DNA of 64,000 nt, taken from Arthrobacter sp. QXT-31. GTDB lineage: Bacteria; Actinomycetota; Actinomycetes; Actinomycetales; Micrococcaceae. Position 1 is the stretch's first letter; every line of letters starts with the position of its first letter. The notes beneath the pieces were generated by a model. The model saw only the letters and a list, made by a program, of their open reading frames with translations. It had not been told where the DNA came from and did no database searches. Shown in pieces: positions 1 to 8,501 of the stretch. Location: contig NZ_CP019304.1 of assembly GCF_001969265.1 (NCBI RefSeq), positions 744,001 to 808,000 of the forward strand, read 5' to 3'. Both the position numbers and the translations under genes were made by a program.

Positions 1-2278
1 GGAACAGGAACGGGTCCTTGGTGCCGGCGATGTCGGTGATCCGCAGGACGCTGTGGTCGATCACGCTCACCGAGGCGGTGGCGTTCTCGGGCACCGCGAC
101 GGACTGCAGGACCAGCACGCCGCCGGACGGGTCGGAGTCGTTGGCCAGCGGGTCCAGCAGGACGCTGCCGCCGACGGGCAGCAGCGCCACGTCGTGGACG
201 GCGACGGGGTTTCCGGAGTCCTTGCCGGATTCCACGTCCACCCGGATGAGGCCCTGGCTGCTCTGCGGTCCGTTGCTGGCCAGGTAGGTGAGGTACACCG
301 GGCCCGGGGTGCGGCTCCTGAAGGTGAAGGTGCCACCGTCGGTGACCGGGCCCAGCTCTGCTGCTCCGCTGGCTTCCACCTGGGCGAGGCGCAGAGCGCC
401 GCCGTTGGGGTCGACGTCGTTCTTCAGGGGCGCGATGACCAGGTCCTGGCCCACCACGGCGGTGACGTGGTCGGCGTTGACCACGGGGGCGAGGGCTCCC
501 GGCGGCTGGACGTTGACCACCACCTTGCCCGTGGTGGTGGCGCGGCCGTCCCAGACGGACACCGTGACGCTCTTCTTTCCGGCCGTGGCGCCGGAGTCCT
601 GGAAGGTGAGCAGGCCGTCGCGGCGGACCTTGACCTGGTCCTGGTCGTTGTCGGCGGTGGCTGACATCAGGACCAGGTCGTCGCCGTCGGGATCGGCCCA
701 GTCGGTGAGGATGTTCTGGCTGACGGTCTTGCCCTGCTCCACGAGGAGCGTGGTGGGGTCGCCGCGTTTGAAGGCCGGGGGCCGGTTCTCGTCAGCTCCG
801 ACGACGCTCAGGGTCACCTTGCCGCCGGCGGACAGGCCGCGTCCGTCCGCGGCCGTGTAATCGAACGTCTCGGTCCCGGGCGAGGCATCGGCCGGCACGG
901 TGATCTGGAAGGCGGAGCCGCCGTAGATGCTTTCGATGCTGCCGGCCCGCGGGCCTTCTGCGCCAAGGGAGGCGGTCAGGACGTCGCCGTCGGGGTCGGA
1001 ATCGTTGTCGAGGACGCTCAGGACCGTGGTGCGCCCGGGACGGACACCGACGGCGTCGGGTTTCGTTTCGGGGGGACGGTTCGGTTTGGTGCGGTCCGGC
1101 AGGACGTTGATGGTGTTGTCGTCGGCGGACTCCTCGTCGGGGTCGTCAGCCTGGTTCTTGGGCGGAACAACGTCGTCCCAGTTGTTGACCAGCTGCATGT
1201 TCTGGTTGACCAGCCACACGTTGCCCGAGTTCACGTCGTTCAGGACCACGAGGTCGCGGTTGACGCGGAACACGTAGCTCGGTGATGCGCTGGCCTTGGG
1301 CACGGCGACGTTCTTGTCGTCCGCGTCATTGGTGCAGTCCCGGACATACTTGTTCGCGCCGGACCATGCCGCATGGATGCAGCCGTCCAGCTGGACCGGC
1401 GCTGCCGGCATCCCCTGGCCGCCGAAGGTCACGGTCTTCGCGGCAGAGCCGTTCAGCGGCTGCCTGAGGAGTGCCTTGCCGGTGGCCACAGCCACGGAGT
1501 CCGAGGCCGGGCCCGACTGCTGGAGCTTCGCGTCGCGGGCATCGGCCAGCGGCACTTCGCGCCCGCCGGGGAGGAACAGTTTTCCGGCGGCCGCGTCCAG
1601 GACCACAGGCTGGTCCCCCACGACGGCGAGCTGGAGGTCCCCCGCGCCCTTCAGCCCGTCCCACGTGCTGGTGTCGGTGCCGGTGGCTGCCCCGGAGGCG
1701 TCCACCGTGGTCACTGTCACCTGCCCCGTTTTCGGGTCGGCCGAATAGATCCGGTCATCCGGACCAACGGCGGACACCAGTCCCTGGGAACCGGCCACCG
1801 CGGGCTCGGTCGACTCCTCGTCGAAGGCATTGACCGTTGACGGTGACATCGCCCACATCTTGCCGGAAGCAGGATCGGTGACTGAAATGACGTCGGCGCC
1901 GAAACTCACCTGGGCCGAGCCGGGGAGCTTCTTGTCGCCGCCGAGCCGCATGTTGGCGGCGGATACCTGGTTCAGCGTGGCGCCGGATTCGTCGTCGACG
2001 AACACCTTGCCGGCGTTCTGCAGGACATCGAAGGTGGTGCTGGCCGGGGTCACGGCACCGTCAAGCACGCGCGAGGGGTAGTTAAGCCGGCCGACGGCAT
2101 TGCGTGCCTTGCTGACCACCCAGACGCCGCCGTCGTTAAGGTCAACCTCGGTTGTCTTGAACCCCGGGTAGATCACGGCACCGGCCACCAGCGCTGCAGC
2201 AGCAGCGGAAAAGACGGTGCCGGTGACGATCTTGTTGCGGCGGTTCCTCAGCCCCAGCCTGCCGAACAAAGTTGACAC
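1..2278 (-). CDS. Large membrane-anchored protein with tandem cadherin/Ig-like repeats (partial, C-terminus outside window)
   Basis: The reading frame is open from a GTG at 2278 to the window edge (about 759 codons seen). The GTG has an AGGGGA ribosome site about 11 bases upstream. Residues about 10-40 give a basic stretch followed by one hydrophobic helix, consistent with a signal anchor. The next roughly 300 residues look like a repeat-rich extracytoplasmic sensor region. From about residue 390 on there are repeated modules of 90-100 residues with DPDGD or NDSDP signatures, typical of cadherin-like or bacterial Ig-like calcium-binding repeats. In Arthrobacter relatives such giant proteins stand in front of MoxR, DUF58 and transglutaminase genes, which would lie left of this window. 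Role unknown; probably cell-surface structure or adhesion. Domain naming is by eye. Confidence 0.75.
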   Translation of the reverse strand, partial: MSTLFGRLGLRNRRNKIVTGTVFSAAAAALVAGAVIYPGFKTTEVDLNDGGVWVVSKARNAVGRLNYPSRVLDGAVTPASTTFDVLQNAGKVFVDDESGATLNQVSAANMRLGGDKKLPGSAQVSFGADVISVTDPASGKMWAMSPSTVNAFDEESTEPAVAGSQGLVSAVGPDDRIYSADPKTGQVTVTTVDASGAATGTDTSTWDGLKGAGDLQLAVVGDQPVVLDAAAGKLFLPGGREVPLADARDAKLQQSGPASDSVAVATGKALLRQPLNGSAAKTVTFGGQGMPAAPVQLDGCIHAAWSGANKYVRDCTNDADDKNVAVPKASASPSYVFRVNRDLVVLNDVNSGNVWLVNQNMQLVNNWDDVVPPKNQADDPDEESADDNTINVLPDRTKPNRPPETKPDAVGVRPGRTTVLSVLDNDSDPDGDVLTASLGAEGPRAGSIESIYGGSAFQITVPADASPGTETFDYTAADGRGLSAGGKVTLSVVGADENRPPAFKRGDPTTLLVEQGKTVSQNILTDWADPDGDDLVLMSATADNDQDQVKVRRDGLLTFQDSGATAGKKSVTVSVWDGRATTTGKVVVNVQPPGALAPVVNADHVTAVVGQDLVIAPLKNDVDPNGGALRLAQVEASGAAELGPVTDGGTFTFRSRTPGPVYLTYLASNGPQSSQGLIRVDVESGKDSGNPVAVHDVALLPVGGSVLLDPLANDSDPSGGVLVLQSVAVPENATASVSVIDHSVLRITDIAGTKDPFLF

Positions 2279-2326
2279 AGCGTTATTATTCCCCTGAAAT
2301 CCCAGCCGCCTGAGCGCGGCTTACTA

Positions 2327-2348
2327 GCCCCTGATGTTCATCAGGGGC
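2327..2348. terminator. Perfect 10-bp hairpin with 2-base loop
   Basis: GCCCCTGATG (2327-2336) and CATCAGGGGC (2339-2348) are perfectly complementary around TT. It lies between the cyclase gene and the 5' end of the repeat protein, both on the minus strand. No U-tract follows on either strand, so it may be an attenuator or mRNA stabiliser rather than a classic terminator. Confidence 0.4.
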
Positions 2349-2475
2349 CGGTGACAGTCCGCCACTCCCCCGTAGAGACGCCGGAACAATTTTCGAGTCT
2401 CGACTATGACATGGGCGCTGGCGGCTTGTCCAAGAACAGCCCTCCGGCCGTCCGTTACCCCGCCAGCCTACCCGT

Positions 2476-2506
2476 GCAGTCCCCTCCGGGCGATGGGGAG
2501 GACTGC
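2476..2506 (-). terminator. Stem-loop downstream of the cyclase gene
   Basis: GCAGTCC (2476-2482) pairs with GGACTGC (2500-2506), with further C/G-rich pairing inside. It starts 37 bases past the cyclase stop codon on the minus strand. No U-tract, so it is a weak candidate terminator. Confidence 0.35.
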
Positions 2507-2542
2507 CCACGCCGCGCCTGGTGCGGGAACGTGGCCCGGCGC

Positions 2543-3763
2543 CTAGTCCAGGACCAGGCCCTGGCCCCGTCCCCGTGCCAGCGTGACAGGCTGGATCTCA
2601 CCGAATCCCCGGACGTTCTCCACGTTCTGGGGAATCAGCACAAACCGCTCGTCCTGGTCCAGCGCCGCGGCCGTCATGGAGTCGACCAGCACAGTGCCGG
2701 GATCGGCCAGCGTGGTCAGGCGGGCGGCAAGATTGACGGTGGGCCCGTAGATGTCGCCCAGGCGGGAGAGGATCCTCCCCCACACCATGGCAACGCGGGC
2801 CTCGGGCAGGATCTCGTCCCGGGTGAAGGCCTCGGCCAGGGCAAGGGAGATTTCAGCACCCGCAGCCGGCGTCTCGGCGATGTAGAGGACTTCGTCGCCC
2901 ACCGTCTTCACCAGCCGGCCGCCGCCCACCGAGATGATCTCGGCGCACTTGTTCTCGAAGCGCTGCACCAGCTTGGCCAGGGTTTTCTCGTTCATCCGCC
3001 GCGAAAGGCTCGTGTAGGAGACCAGGTCGGCGAAGCCCACGGCACGCGCCAACGGAAGCGGCGCATCGTCCTCGTCGCCTTCGCGGCCTTCCTCGCTGGC
3101 CTGCAGGCCGGCTTCGGCCCGGACAGCCAGCCGCTGCACACCGGCGTTGAGCTGACGCCGCCAGGAGTAGACAAGCATCTCCTCGAGGGGGTCCACCAGG
3201 GCAGGCAACTCATGGACCAGGCGCTTGCGGGCCTGGGCGTCGGTGAGCCCCTGTTCATGGACCATGTCCTCAACCAGGGCCTCGATCTGCCACACCACCA
3301 TGCGGTCCGTCATCTGCCCGATGGCACGGGTCACGGAAATGGCCGCTTCCTCGGTGAGCTTCCCGGCCCGGACCATGCCCACGGCCGTGGAAAGGGCGGC
3401 CTGGTCGCGCTCCGTGAAGGCGACGTCGTCGTCGCCCCAGTTGGGAAAGCCCAGGGCGCGCCACAGCTTGCGTGCCGAGAGCAGCGACAGACCTACGCCG
3501 GCGGCCACCTCGCGGCGGCGCAGCTTGCGTTCACCGCCCAGAAGCTTTGATTCGAGGGCCTTGGCTGCAATGCGCTCCGCGGACATGGTGCCAGTGGGCG
3601 GATTTTCGACGACGGCGTCCGCCACCTCCCGGTGGCCGCTGTCCTGCGCCCCGGACTCGCCTGCGCCGGCTTCCTCTGCCCCGGCTTCCTGCATGCCGCT
3701 TTCAGGCATGACTGCCTCCTGTGTACCCGTCTCCTGGCCGCCGCGCTGATCCTCATCGTTCAT
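2543..3763 (-). CDS. Adenylate cyclase, class III, with Rv1264-like N-terminal regulatory domain
   Basis: Predicted to make cAMP from ATP. The C-terminal third is a class III catalytic domain: the metal-binding Asp in GFADLVSYT, a second in KTVGDEV, and the GDIYGPTVNLAARL stretch with the catalytic Asn/Arg pair. Residues about 50-225 resemble the regulatory domain of mycobacterial Rv1264 (RREVAAG...ARKLWRALGFP), which senses pH in that protein. Residues 1-45 are a Glu/Gly/Ala-rich low-complexity head. A GTG at 3772 is possible, but the ATG at 3763 is chosen because AGAAGG lies 8 bases upstream. It overlaps the PH-domain gene upstream by 11 bases, so the two are probably cotranslated. No membrane segment, so cytosolic. 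The Rv1264 comparison is from memory of the family. Confidence 0.85.
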   Translation of the reverse strand: MNDEDQRGGQETGTQEAVMPESGMQEAGAEEAGAGESGAQDSGHREVADAVVENPPTGTMSAERIAAKALESKLLGGERKLRRREVAAGVGLSLLSARKLWRALGFPNWGDDDVAFTERDQAALSTAVGMVRAGKLTEEAAISVTRAIGQMTDRMVVWQIEALVEDMVHEQGLTDAQARKRLVHELPALVDPLEEMLVYSWRRQLNAGVQRLAVRAEAGLQASEEGREGDEDDAPLPLARAVGFADLVSYTSLSRRMNEKTLAKLVQRFENKCAEIISVGGGRLVKTVGDEVLYIAETPAAGAEISLALAEAFTRDEILPEARVAMVWGRILSRLGDIYGPTVNLAARLTTLADPGTVLVDSMTAAALDQDERFVLIPQNVENVRGFGEIQPVTLARGRGQGLVLD

Positions 3764-4352
3764 CTCTTCCACCTTCTCTCACATCCCGCGGAAACCGGTC
3801 GCCGGGCTCATCCGGCGCCTGACCCAATCCAAATGGTTCCTCGTCCGGAAGCTCGTCAAGGGCGTCCAGCAGGAACCTGTGGAAGGTGGCAACTTCCGGC
3901 ACATCCTTCAGCACTGCGCCGAAATGGTGCCCGGCATCCAAGGATATATTCCCTGACCGCAACATCCGCTGGAGCATCGACTGGCTGATTGTGACATTAC
4001 GCACTGACGCCAGGAAAACCTGCCGCTCGCGGCGCCTGAGCAGGCCGAAGCGCGCCAACACCCGCTGGCTGGTCAGGAAGTACCGAGTGGCCTGCCACCT
4101 CAGGAGCCGCGGCAGGCAGTAGCCCAACAGGACCCACAGCCCGGCCAGCACACAGCCGGCCACCGCCCAGAACGTCCATTCCCGCGTCACAGCCGGGGCC
4201 AGCGCCGACAGGCCGCCACGGATGATCCAGGCGCTCGCGAAGGCAACAAGGGCTGGCACCACAATGAAAACCACCGCCGGGAGGAACAGCACCCTGGGCT
4301 GCGGGCGGGTCACCACAATGACCTGCTCGCCGGGGAGGAGCTCTTTACGCAT
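3753..4352 (-). CDS. PH domain-containing membrane protein (bPH2 type)
   Basis: About 199 residues. Two hydrophobic segments (about residues 20-45 and 65-92) form a hairpin membrane anchor, followed by a bacterial PH-like domain starting at the YFLTSQRVLARFG stretch. These proteins are small membrane proteins of unknown molecular role. The start is set at the ATG at 4352 (MRKELLPGEQ), which overlaps the birA stop codon. A longer start at 4388 would add 12 residues and overlap birA by 44 bases, and has no better ribosome site. The 3' end overlaps the cyclase gene. Transcription order birA-PH-cyclase with overlaps suggests one operon. Confidence 0.8.
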   Translation of the reverse strand: MRKELLPGEQVIVVTRPQPRVLFLPAVVFIVVPALVAFASAWIIRGGLSALAPAVTREWTFWAVAGCVLAGLWVLLGYCLPRLLRWQATRYFLTSQRVLARFGLLRRRERQVFLASVRNVTISQSMLQRMLRSGNISLDAGHHFGAVLKDVPEVATFHRFLLDALDELPDEEPFGLGQAPDEPGDRFPRDVREGGRDER

Positions 4353-5376
4353 AACCGCTTTCGCCGGACCCCTGTTTGTCAGAGCCATGCTTCACAGTGC
4401 TGTGCCCCGCCGGGCCGGGCTTTGCAGCCCCATGCTTGCCCTGCTCCTGCGGGGACCACGGCCGCAGGTGGACAACGTCCCCCGCTGTCACCACATGCTC
4501 GTGGGCGGAGGCGTCCACCACCAGCAGGGAGCCCGAGTCATCAAGCCGGGAGGCGTGGCCGATGATTTCGTGGTCACCGGGAAGCTGGGCACGGACCTGC
4601 TGGCCCAGGGTGACCATCGCCATCTCGACCCGCTTGTGCAGCGAGGGACCGCCGGCCAGGCCGGCCGTGGCATCGCCGTCGGCGTTGCAGAAGCTGCGGT
4701 AGAGCGAACAAAAACGCGAGAGATAGCTTTTCAGGAGGGCGGTCCGGTCAACCGTTACGGCACCCTCCAGCTGGACTGACGTGGCGGTGGGCACCGGCAA
4801 CTCATCCTCCGTGAGTGTGACGTTCAGTCCGGTGCCAAGGATGACGGGCGGCACGGAGCCGTCACCCATCGGTCCGAGCTGGGCGAGGATGCCGGCGATT
4901 TTTCCACCCCGCACCAGGACGTCATTCGGCCACTTCAGCTCGGCGGGAAGTCCCGCAGTCTCATCCAGCGCATCGCGCAGCGCGACGGCGGCCAGGAGGG
5001 ACAGCCATGAGTACGTCTCGGTAGGCAGCGGCTGGCCGTTGGAATTCGCCGGCCGCAGCACCACAGACACCAGGACCGAGCTGCGGGCGGGCGCCTCCCA
5101 GGAGCGGTCGAGCCGGCCGCGGGCGGCAGTCTGGTGCTCCGCGGTCAGGACTGCCAGGTCCGGCCAGGCCTTGGGGTCCGCGGTCACGGCCTGCAGAAGA
5201 TCGGCGTTGGTGGACCCCGTGGTCTCCACTACCGCCAGCTGCGCGATGCCGGTGGCGGCGAGGAAGTTGGCGTCGGACAGGGCTTCCCGGTCCAGGGCCG
5301 GCCGCTCGGGCAGGCCCGTCGTTCCGGTCGGGTTCTCCTGCGGTCCACGGCTATCGTCAGGGCGTGCGGCATCCAT
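4345..5376 (-). CDS. birA: Biotin--[biotin carboxyl-carrier protein] ligase
   Basis: Activates biotin to biotinyl-AMP and attaches it to the lysine of carboxyl-carrier proteins, here presumably the carboxylase alpha subunit encoded at 17538-19349. 343 residues. Visible motifs are TTGSTN, the biotin-binding HQTAARGRLDRSW (the family GRGR.G.W loop) and KWPNDV. The enzyme lacks an N-terminal DNA-binding domain, so it is a monofunctional ligase and not an E. coli-like repressor. The C-terminal tail after about residue 310 is Lys/Gly/Ser-rich and likely disordered. TAGGAT lies 6 bases before the ATG, which suggests a leaderless transcript. Confidence 0.93.
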   Translation of the reverse strand: MDAARPDDSRGPQENPTGTTGLPERPALDREALSDANFLAATGIAQLAVVETTGSTNADLLQAVTADPKAWPDLAVLTAEHQTAARGRLDRSWEAPARSSVLVSVVLRPANSNGQPLPTETYSWLSLLAAVALRDALDETAGLPAELKWPNDVLVRGGKIAGILAQLGPMGDGSVPPVILGTGLNVTLTEDELPVPTATSVQLEGAVTVDRTALLKSYLSRFCSLYRSFCNADGDATAGLAGGPSLHKRVEMAMVTLGQQVRAQLPGDHEIIGHASRLDDSGSLLVVDASAHEHVVTAGDVVHLRPWSPQEQGKHGAAKPGPAGHSTVKHGSDKQGSGESGYA

Positions 5377-5382
5377 ACCTGA

Positions 5383-5388
5383 ATCCTA
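5383..5388 (-). promoter_or_regulatory. -10 element of birA, leaderless type
   Basis: TAGGAT on the minus strand ends 6 bases before the birA ATG, so the transcript would begin at or within a base or two of the start codon. Confidence 0.5.
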
Positions 5389-5434
5389 GCGACTCGCCGG
5401 GCGGCACGGCCGGGAAAGCCTGCGGCCGGGTCGG

Positions 5435-5515
5435 CTGGAAGCGCGAACGTACACTTGTGGCCCCAATTCCGGGTGGAAACGGGGCCACAAGTGTACGTTC
5501 GCGCTGTGCGTTCCA
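5435..5515. terminator. Long palindrome (25-bp perfect arms), probable terminator of the SDR gene
   Basis: Positions 5440-5464 and 5481-5505 are perfect reverse complements (25 bp). Inside, TTCC and GGAA extend the stem after a 2x2 internal loop, and outside TGGA and TCCA add pairs across a bulge. It begins 13 bases past the SDR stop codon (minus strand) and lies between that gene and the divergent birA promoter. No U-tract. It shares the pattern GTACA-N4-TGGCCCCAA with the palindrome at 39209-39290. Confidence 0.6.
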
Positions 5516-5518
5516 GGT

Positions 5519-6400
5519 TCAGAGGAAGATGTCAGGGACGAGGTCAGCTTCGGCGGCGCCCAGGCTGTAGGGACGGAAATCCGTGACACCCGCGGCTCCG
5601 AGGACCTGCTCGTCCGTGTAGAAGTTGCCTGTGTTGCTGGTGCCGGCCGCTGTCCCGGTGAGCACGGCGTGTGCCGCGTCAGCCATGATCTCCGGCCTGC
5701 GGGCTGCCCGGACCATCGACTCGCCGCCTGCCATGTTCCGGATGGCGGCCGTGTCGATCAGCGTCCGCGGCCACAGCGAGTTGACGCAGATGCCGTCGTT
5801 CCTCAGTTCCTCAGCCAGCCCCAGGGTGGTCAGGCTCATGCCGTACTTGGCCAGGGTGTAGGCCAGGTGCCGGCCCGCCCACTTCGGGTCGAGGTTCAGG
5901 GGCGGCGAGAGCGTGAGGATATGGCCCGCGGTGGAATTGCGCAGTGCCGGCAGCGCAAGCTTGGAGAGCAGGAAGGTACCGCGGACGTTGATGTCCTGCA
6001 TGAGGTCGTAGCGCTTCATGTCCACGGCATCCGTCGGCGAGAGGTCGATCGCGGAGGCGTTGTTGATTACGACGTCGATCCCCCCGAAGCGGGCGACGGC
6101 GGCCTCCACAGCGCGTGCGACATCACGGTCGTTCCTGACATCCCCGACCAGCGGCAGTGCCCTGCCGCCGGCGGCCTCCACTTCCGCGGCGGCGCTGTAG
6201 ACCGTTCCCTCAAGCCTGGGATGCGGCTCGCCGGTCTTGGCCAGCAGCACCACGTTGGCGCCGTCCCGGGCGGCCCGCCGGGCGATGGCGAGGCCGATGC
6301 CGCGGCTGCCGCCGGACATCAGGATGGTCCGGTCCCGGAGGCTGCCGGCGGCCCGGTAGGGCGTGGCCGGAACAGGCAAAGCGTCGTTGCTCGAAGTCAT
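5519..6400 (-). CDS. SDR family oxidoreductase (HSDL2-like short-chain dehydrogenase)
   Basis: 293 residues, classical short-chain dehydrogenase. The cofactor loop is SGGSRGIGLAIA, followed by NNASAI and the catalytic YTLAK (Tyr and Lys four apart). The C-terminal region with the VLGAAGVTDF pattern recalls HSDL2-like proteins, which are linked to fatty-acid metabolism; this is inference. It diverges from the carboxylase beta gene across a 230-base region carrying two inverted repeats. TAGAGT stands 6 bases before the ATG, so the mRNA is probably leaderless. Substrate unknown. Confidence 0.85.
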   Translation of the reverse strand: MTSSNDALPVPATPYRAAGSLRDRTILMSGGSRGIGLAIARRAARDGANVVLLAKTGEPHPRLEGTVYSAAAEVEAAGGRALPLVGDVRNDRDVARAVEAAVARFGGIDVVINNASAIDLSPTDAVDMKRYDLMQDINVRGTFLLSKLALPALRNSTAGHILTLSPPLNLDPKWAGRHLAYTLAKYGMSLTTLGLAEELRNDGICVNSLWPRTLIDTAAIRNMAGGESMVRAARRPEIMADAAHAVLTGTAAGTSNTGNFYTDEQVLGAAGVTDFRPYSLGAAEADLVPDIFL

Positions 6401-6406
6401 AGGGAC

Positions 6407-6412
6407 ACTCTA
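6407..6412 (-). promoter_or_regulatory. -10 element of the SDR gene, leaderless type
   Basis: TAGAGT on the minus strand is 6 bases upstream of the ATG at 6400. The inverted repeat at 6422-6439 lies just upstream, where a repressor would block the promoter. Confidence 0.5.
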
Positions 6413-6421
6413 GCCGGGATT

Positions 6422-6439
6422 TGTTACCCGCGAGTAACA
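6422..6439. promoter_or_regulatory. Candidate operator, 18-bp inverted repeat
   Basis: TGTTAC-CCGCGA-GTAACA has perfect 6-base arms. The size and form match TetR-family operators. It lies about 10 bases upstream of the SDR -10 element, within that promoter. No regulator gene is adjacent, so the binding protein is unknown. Confidence 0.45.
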
Positions 6440-6470
6440 TTTGAGCTTCCGTCGACGCCACGGACGAAAA

Positions 6471-6487
6471 TTGTAGGAACCCTACAG
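6471..6487. promoter_or_regulatory. Inverted repeat shared with the carboxylase alpha-subunit promoter
   Basis: TTGTAGGAACCCTACAG contains the perfect palindrome TGTAGG-AAC-CCTACA. The same pattern TTGTAGnnnCCCTACA recurs at 17430-17446, in front of the alpha-subunit gene. A possible -10 (TAGACT, 6510-6515) follows toward the beta-subunit gene. Confidence 0.5.
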
Positions 6488-6630
6488 CGGTCCCGGGAAT
6501 TTGCGTCACTAGACTAGCCATCAAGGCCTTGGATTTGTACGGATGCTACTTAAGCCGGCAGCCAACGCCCGCGTCACGCTGCCGCAGCAGAACAGCTACA
6601 GCACAACAGCTACAGAGCCGGAGACCCTTC

Positions 6631-8214
6631 ATGAGCCACGATCTGACCACGACGGCGGGAAAGATTGCCGATTTCCGCGACCGCCAGGCACGTGCAGAGC
6701 AGCCCTCCGGCCCCGAAGCCATCGAGAAGCAGCATGCCCGCGGCAAGAACACCGCCCGCGAGCGCATCGACCTGCTGGTGGACCCGGGCTCCTTCGTGGA
6801 GTTCGACGCGCTGGCCGTGCACCGCTCCACAGCCTTCGGCATGGAGAAGAAGAAGCCCCTGGGTGACGGCGTGGTGTCCGGCTACGGAACCGTGGACGGC
6901 CGGCTCGTGGCCCTCTACAGCCAGGACTTCAGTGTCTACGGCGGCTCCCTGAGCCAGGTCAACGGCGAAAAGATCGTGAAGGTCCAGGAGTTCGCGCTGC
7001 GCAACGGCTGCCCCGTGGTGGGCATCAACGACGGCGGCGGCGCGCGGATCCAGGAGGGCGTCGCCTCGCTGGCCATGTTCGCGGACATCTTCCGCAACAA
7101 CGTGCACGCATCCGGCGTGGTGCCCCAGATCTCCCTCATCATGGGCCCCTGCGCCGGCGGCGCAGCCTACTCCCCCGCCCTGACCGATTACGTGGTCATG
7201 GTGGACAAGACGTCCCACATGTTCATCACCGGCCCCGACGTCATCAAGACCGTCACCGGCGAGGACGTGGACATGGAGACCCTTGGCGGCGCCCGGCAGC
7301 ACAACGCCACCACGGGCACCTCCACCTACCTGGCCTCCGACGAGGCCGACGCCATTGAGTTCGTCCGGGAACTGCTGGACTTCCTGCCCTCCAACAACCT
7401 CTCCGAGGCGCCGGTGCTGGACCACCAGCAGGAGCTGGAACTCGACGACGACGACCTCACCCTGGACACGCTGATCCCGGATTCCGCGAACCAGCCGTAC
7501 GACATGCGCAAGGTGATCGAACAGATCGTCGATGACGCCCACTTCCTGGAGATGCAGGCGCTGTACGCGCCGAACGTGATCATCGGCTACGGCCGGGTCG
7601 AGGGCCACACGGTGGGAATCGTGGCCAACCAGCCGCTGCAGTTCGCCGGCACCCTGGACATCTCGGCCTCCGAAAAGGCAGCCCGCTTCGTCCGCCACTG
7701 CGACGCCTTCAACATCCCCATCATCACCCTCGTGGACGTTCCGGGCTTCCTGCCCGGCAAGGACCAGGAGTTCCAGGGCATCATCCGCCGCGGCGCCAAG
7801 CTTCTCTACGCCTACGCCGAAGCCACCGTGCCCAAGCTCACCGTGATCACCCGGAAGGCCTACGGCGGCGCCTACATCGTCATGGGCTCCAAGAAGCTCG
7901 GTGCCGACCTGAACCTGGCGTGGCCCACCGCCCAGATCGGCGTAATGGGGGCCCAGGGCGCCGTCAACATCCTCTACCGGCGCGACCTCGCCGCTGTGGC
8001 CGAGGCCGGCGGCGACGTTGAGGCAAAGCGCGCCGACGTGATCCGGCAGTACGAGGAAGAGCTGCTGAACCCGTACCAGGCCGCCGAGCTCGGGTACGTC
8101 GACGCCGTCATCGCACCCTCGGACACCAGGCTGCAGATCATCAAGGGGCTCCGGGCGCTGCGCGACAAGCGCGCGAGCCTGCCCGCCAAGAAGCACGGAA
8201 ACATCCCGCTGTGA
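6631..8214 (+). CDS. accD: Acyl-CoA carboxylase carboxyltransferase (beta) subunit
   Basis: Transfers the carboxyl group from biotin to acyl-CoA (acetyl- or propionyl-CoA), giving malonyl- or methylmalonyl-CoA for fatty-acid synthesis. 527 residues, the usual length. Both crotonase-like halves are visible: the oxyanion-hole segment [19 protein letters not shown] and the second-half segment [16 protein letters not shown]. The ATG at 6631 ([10 protein letters not shown]) is chosen over an upstream in-frame start because the protein family begins here and a GGAG site precedes it. It overlaps the epsilon gene by 4 bases (GTGA). The biotinylated alpha subunit is unlinked (17538-19349) but shares an upstream inverted repeat. 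Acetyl versus propionyl preference cannot be read from sequence alone. Confidence 0.92.
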   Translation: MSHDLTTTAGKIADFRDRQARAEQPSGPEAIEKQHARGKNTARERIDLLVDPGSFVEFDALAVHRSTAFGMEKKKPLGDGVVSGYGTVDGRLVALYSQDFSVYGGSLSQVNGEKIVKVQEFALRNGCPVVGINDGGGARIQEGVASLAMFADIFRNNVHASGVVPQISLIMGPCAGGAAYSPALTDYVVMVDKTSHMFITGPDVIKTVTGEDVDMETLGGARQHNATTGTSTYLASDEADAIEFVRELLDFLPSNNLSEAPVLDHQQELELDDDDLTLDTLIPDSANQPYDMRKVIEQIVDDAHFLEMQALYAPNVIIGYGRVEGHTVGIVANQPLQFAGTLDISASEKAARFVRHCDAFNIPIITLVDVPGFLPGKDQEFQGIIRRGAKLLYAYAEATVPKLTVITRKAYGGAYIVMGSKKLGADLNLAWPTAQIGVMGAQGAVNILYRRDLAAVAEAGGDVEAKRADVIRQYEEELLNPYQAAELGYVDAVIAPSDTRLQIIKGLRALRDKRASLPAKKHGNIPL

Positions 8215-8453
8215 GCGCCCAGAATCAGGCAGCTGAGCCTGCCGAAGACGCCCAGCCGGCCCAACCCCTGTTCTCCGTCACCAAGGGCGAACCGACGCCC
8301 GAAGAGCTGGCGGCGCTTACCGCCGTCGTGCTTTCCCTTGGGCCGGCAGCAGCCGGCCCCGCCAAGCCCAGCACGCGGCAGTGGATGCGCCGGCAGCAGC
8401 TGCGGCTGGGACCAACGCCGGGTCCGGGCGCCTGGAAGCGCAGCCGGGGCTAA
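8211..8453 (+). CDS. accE: Acyl-CoA carboxylase epsilon subunit
   Basis: 80 residues. Epsilon subunits are small actinobacterial proteins that bind the beta subunit and raise carboxylase activity. The family core is visible: [18 protein letters not shown], then a Trp-Met-Arg-Arg segment and the terminal PGPGAWKRS. The first 20 residues are Ala/Glu/Pro-rich. The GTG start overlaps the beta-subunit stop codon, so translation is coupled and a matched dose is likely. Confidence 0.88.
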   Translation: MSAQNQAAEPAEDAQPAQPLFSVTKGEPTPEELAALTAVVLSLGPAAAGPAKPSTRQWMRRQQLRLGPTPGPGAWKRSRG

Positions 8454-8489
8454 AATTCAGTAAGTCTTTCATAACTGGAGCCTCGCGAT

Positions 8490-8495
8490 TAGTCT
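8490..8495 (+). promoter_or_regulatory. -10 element of the DUF885 gene, leaderless type
   Basis: TAGTCT ends 6 bases before the GTG start at 8502. Confidence 0.5.
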
Positions 8496-8501
8496 CGTGG
8501 G

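Noticed and set aside
2327..2420. Possible cobalamin or FMN riboswitch (GGCCGGTGACAGTCCGCCAC-like text)
   Set aside because: The resemblance covers only a few bases, lies on the plus strand while both adjacent genes are on the minus strand, and the rest of the conserved core is missing.
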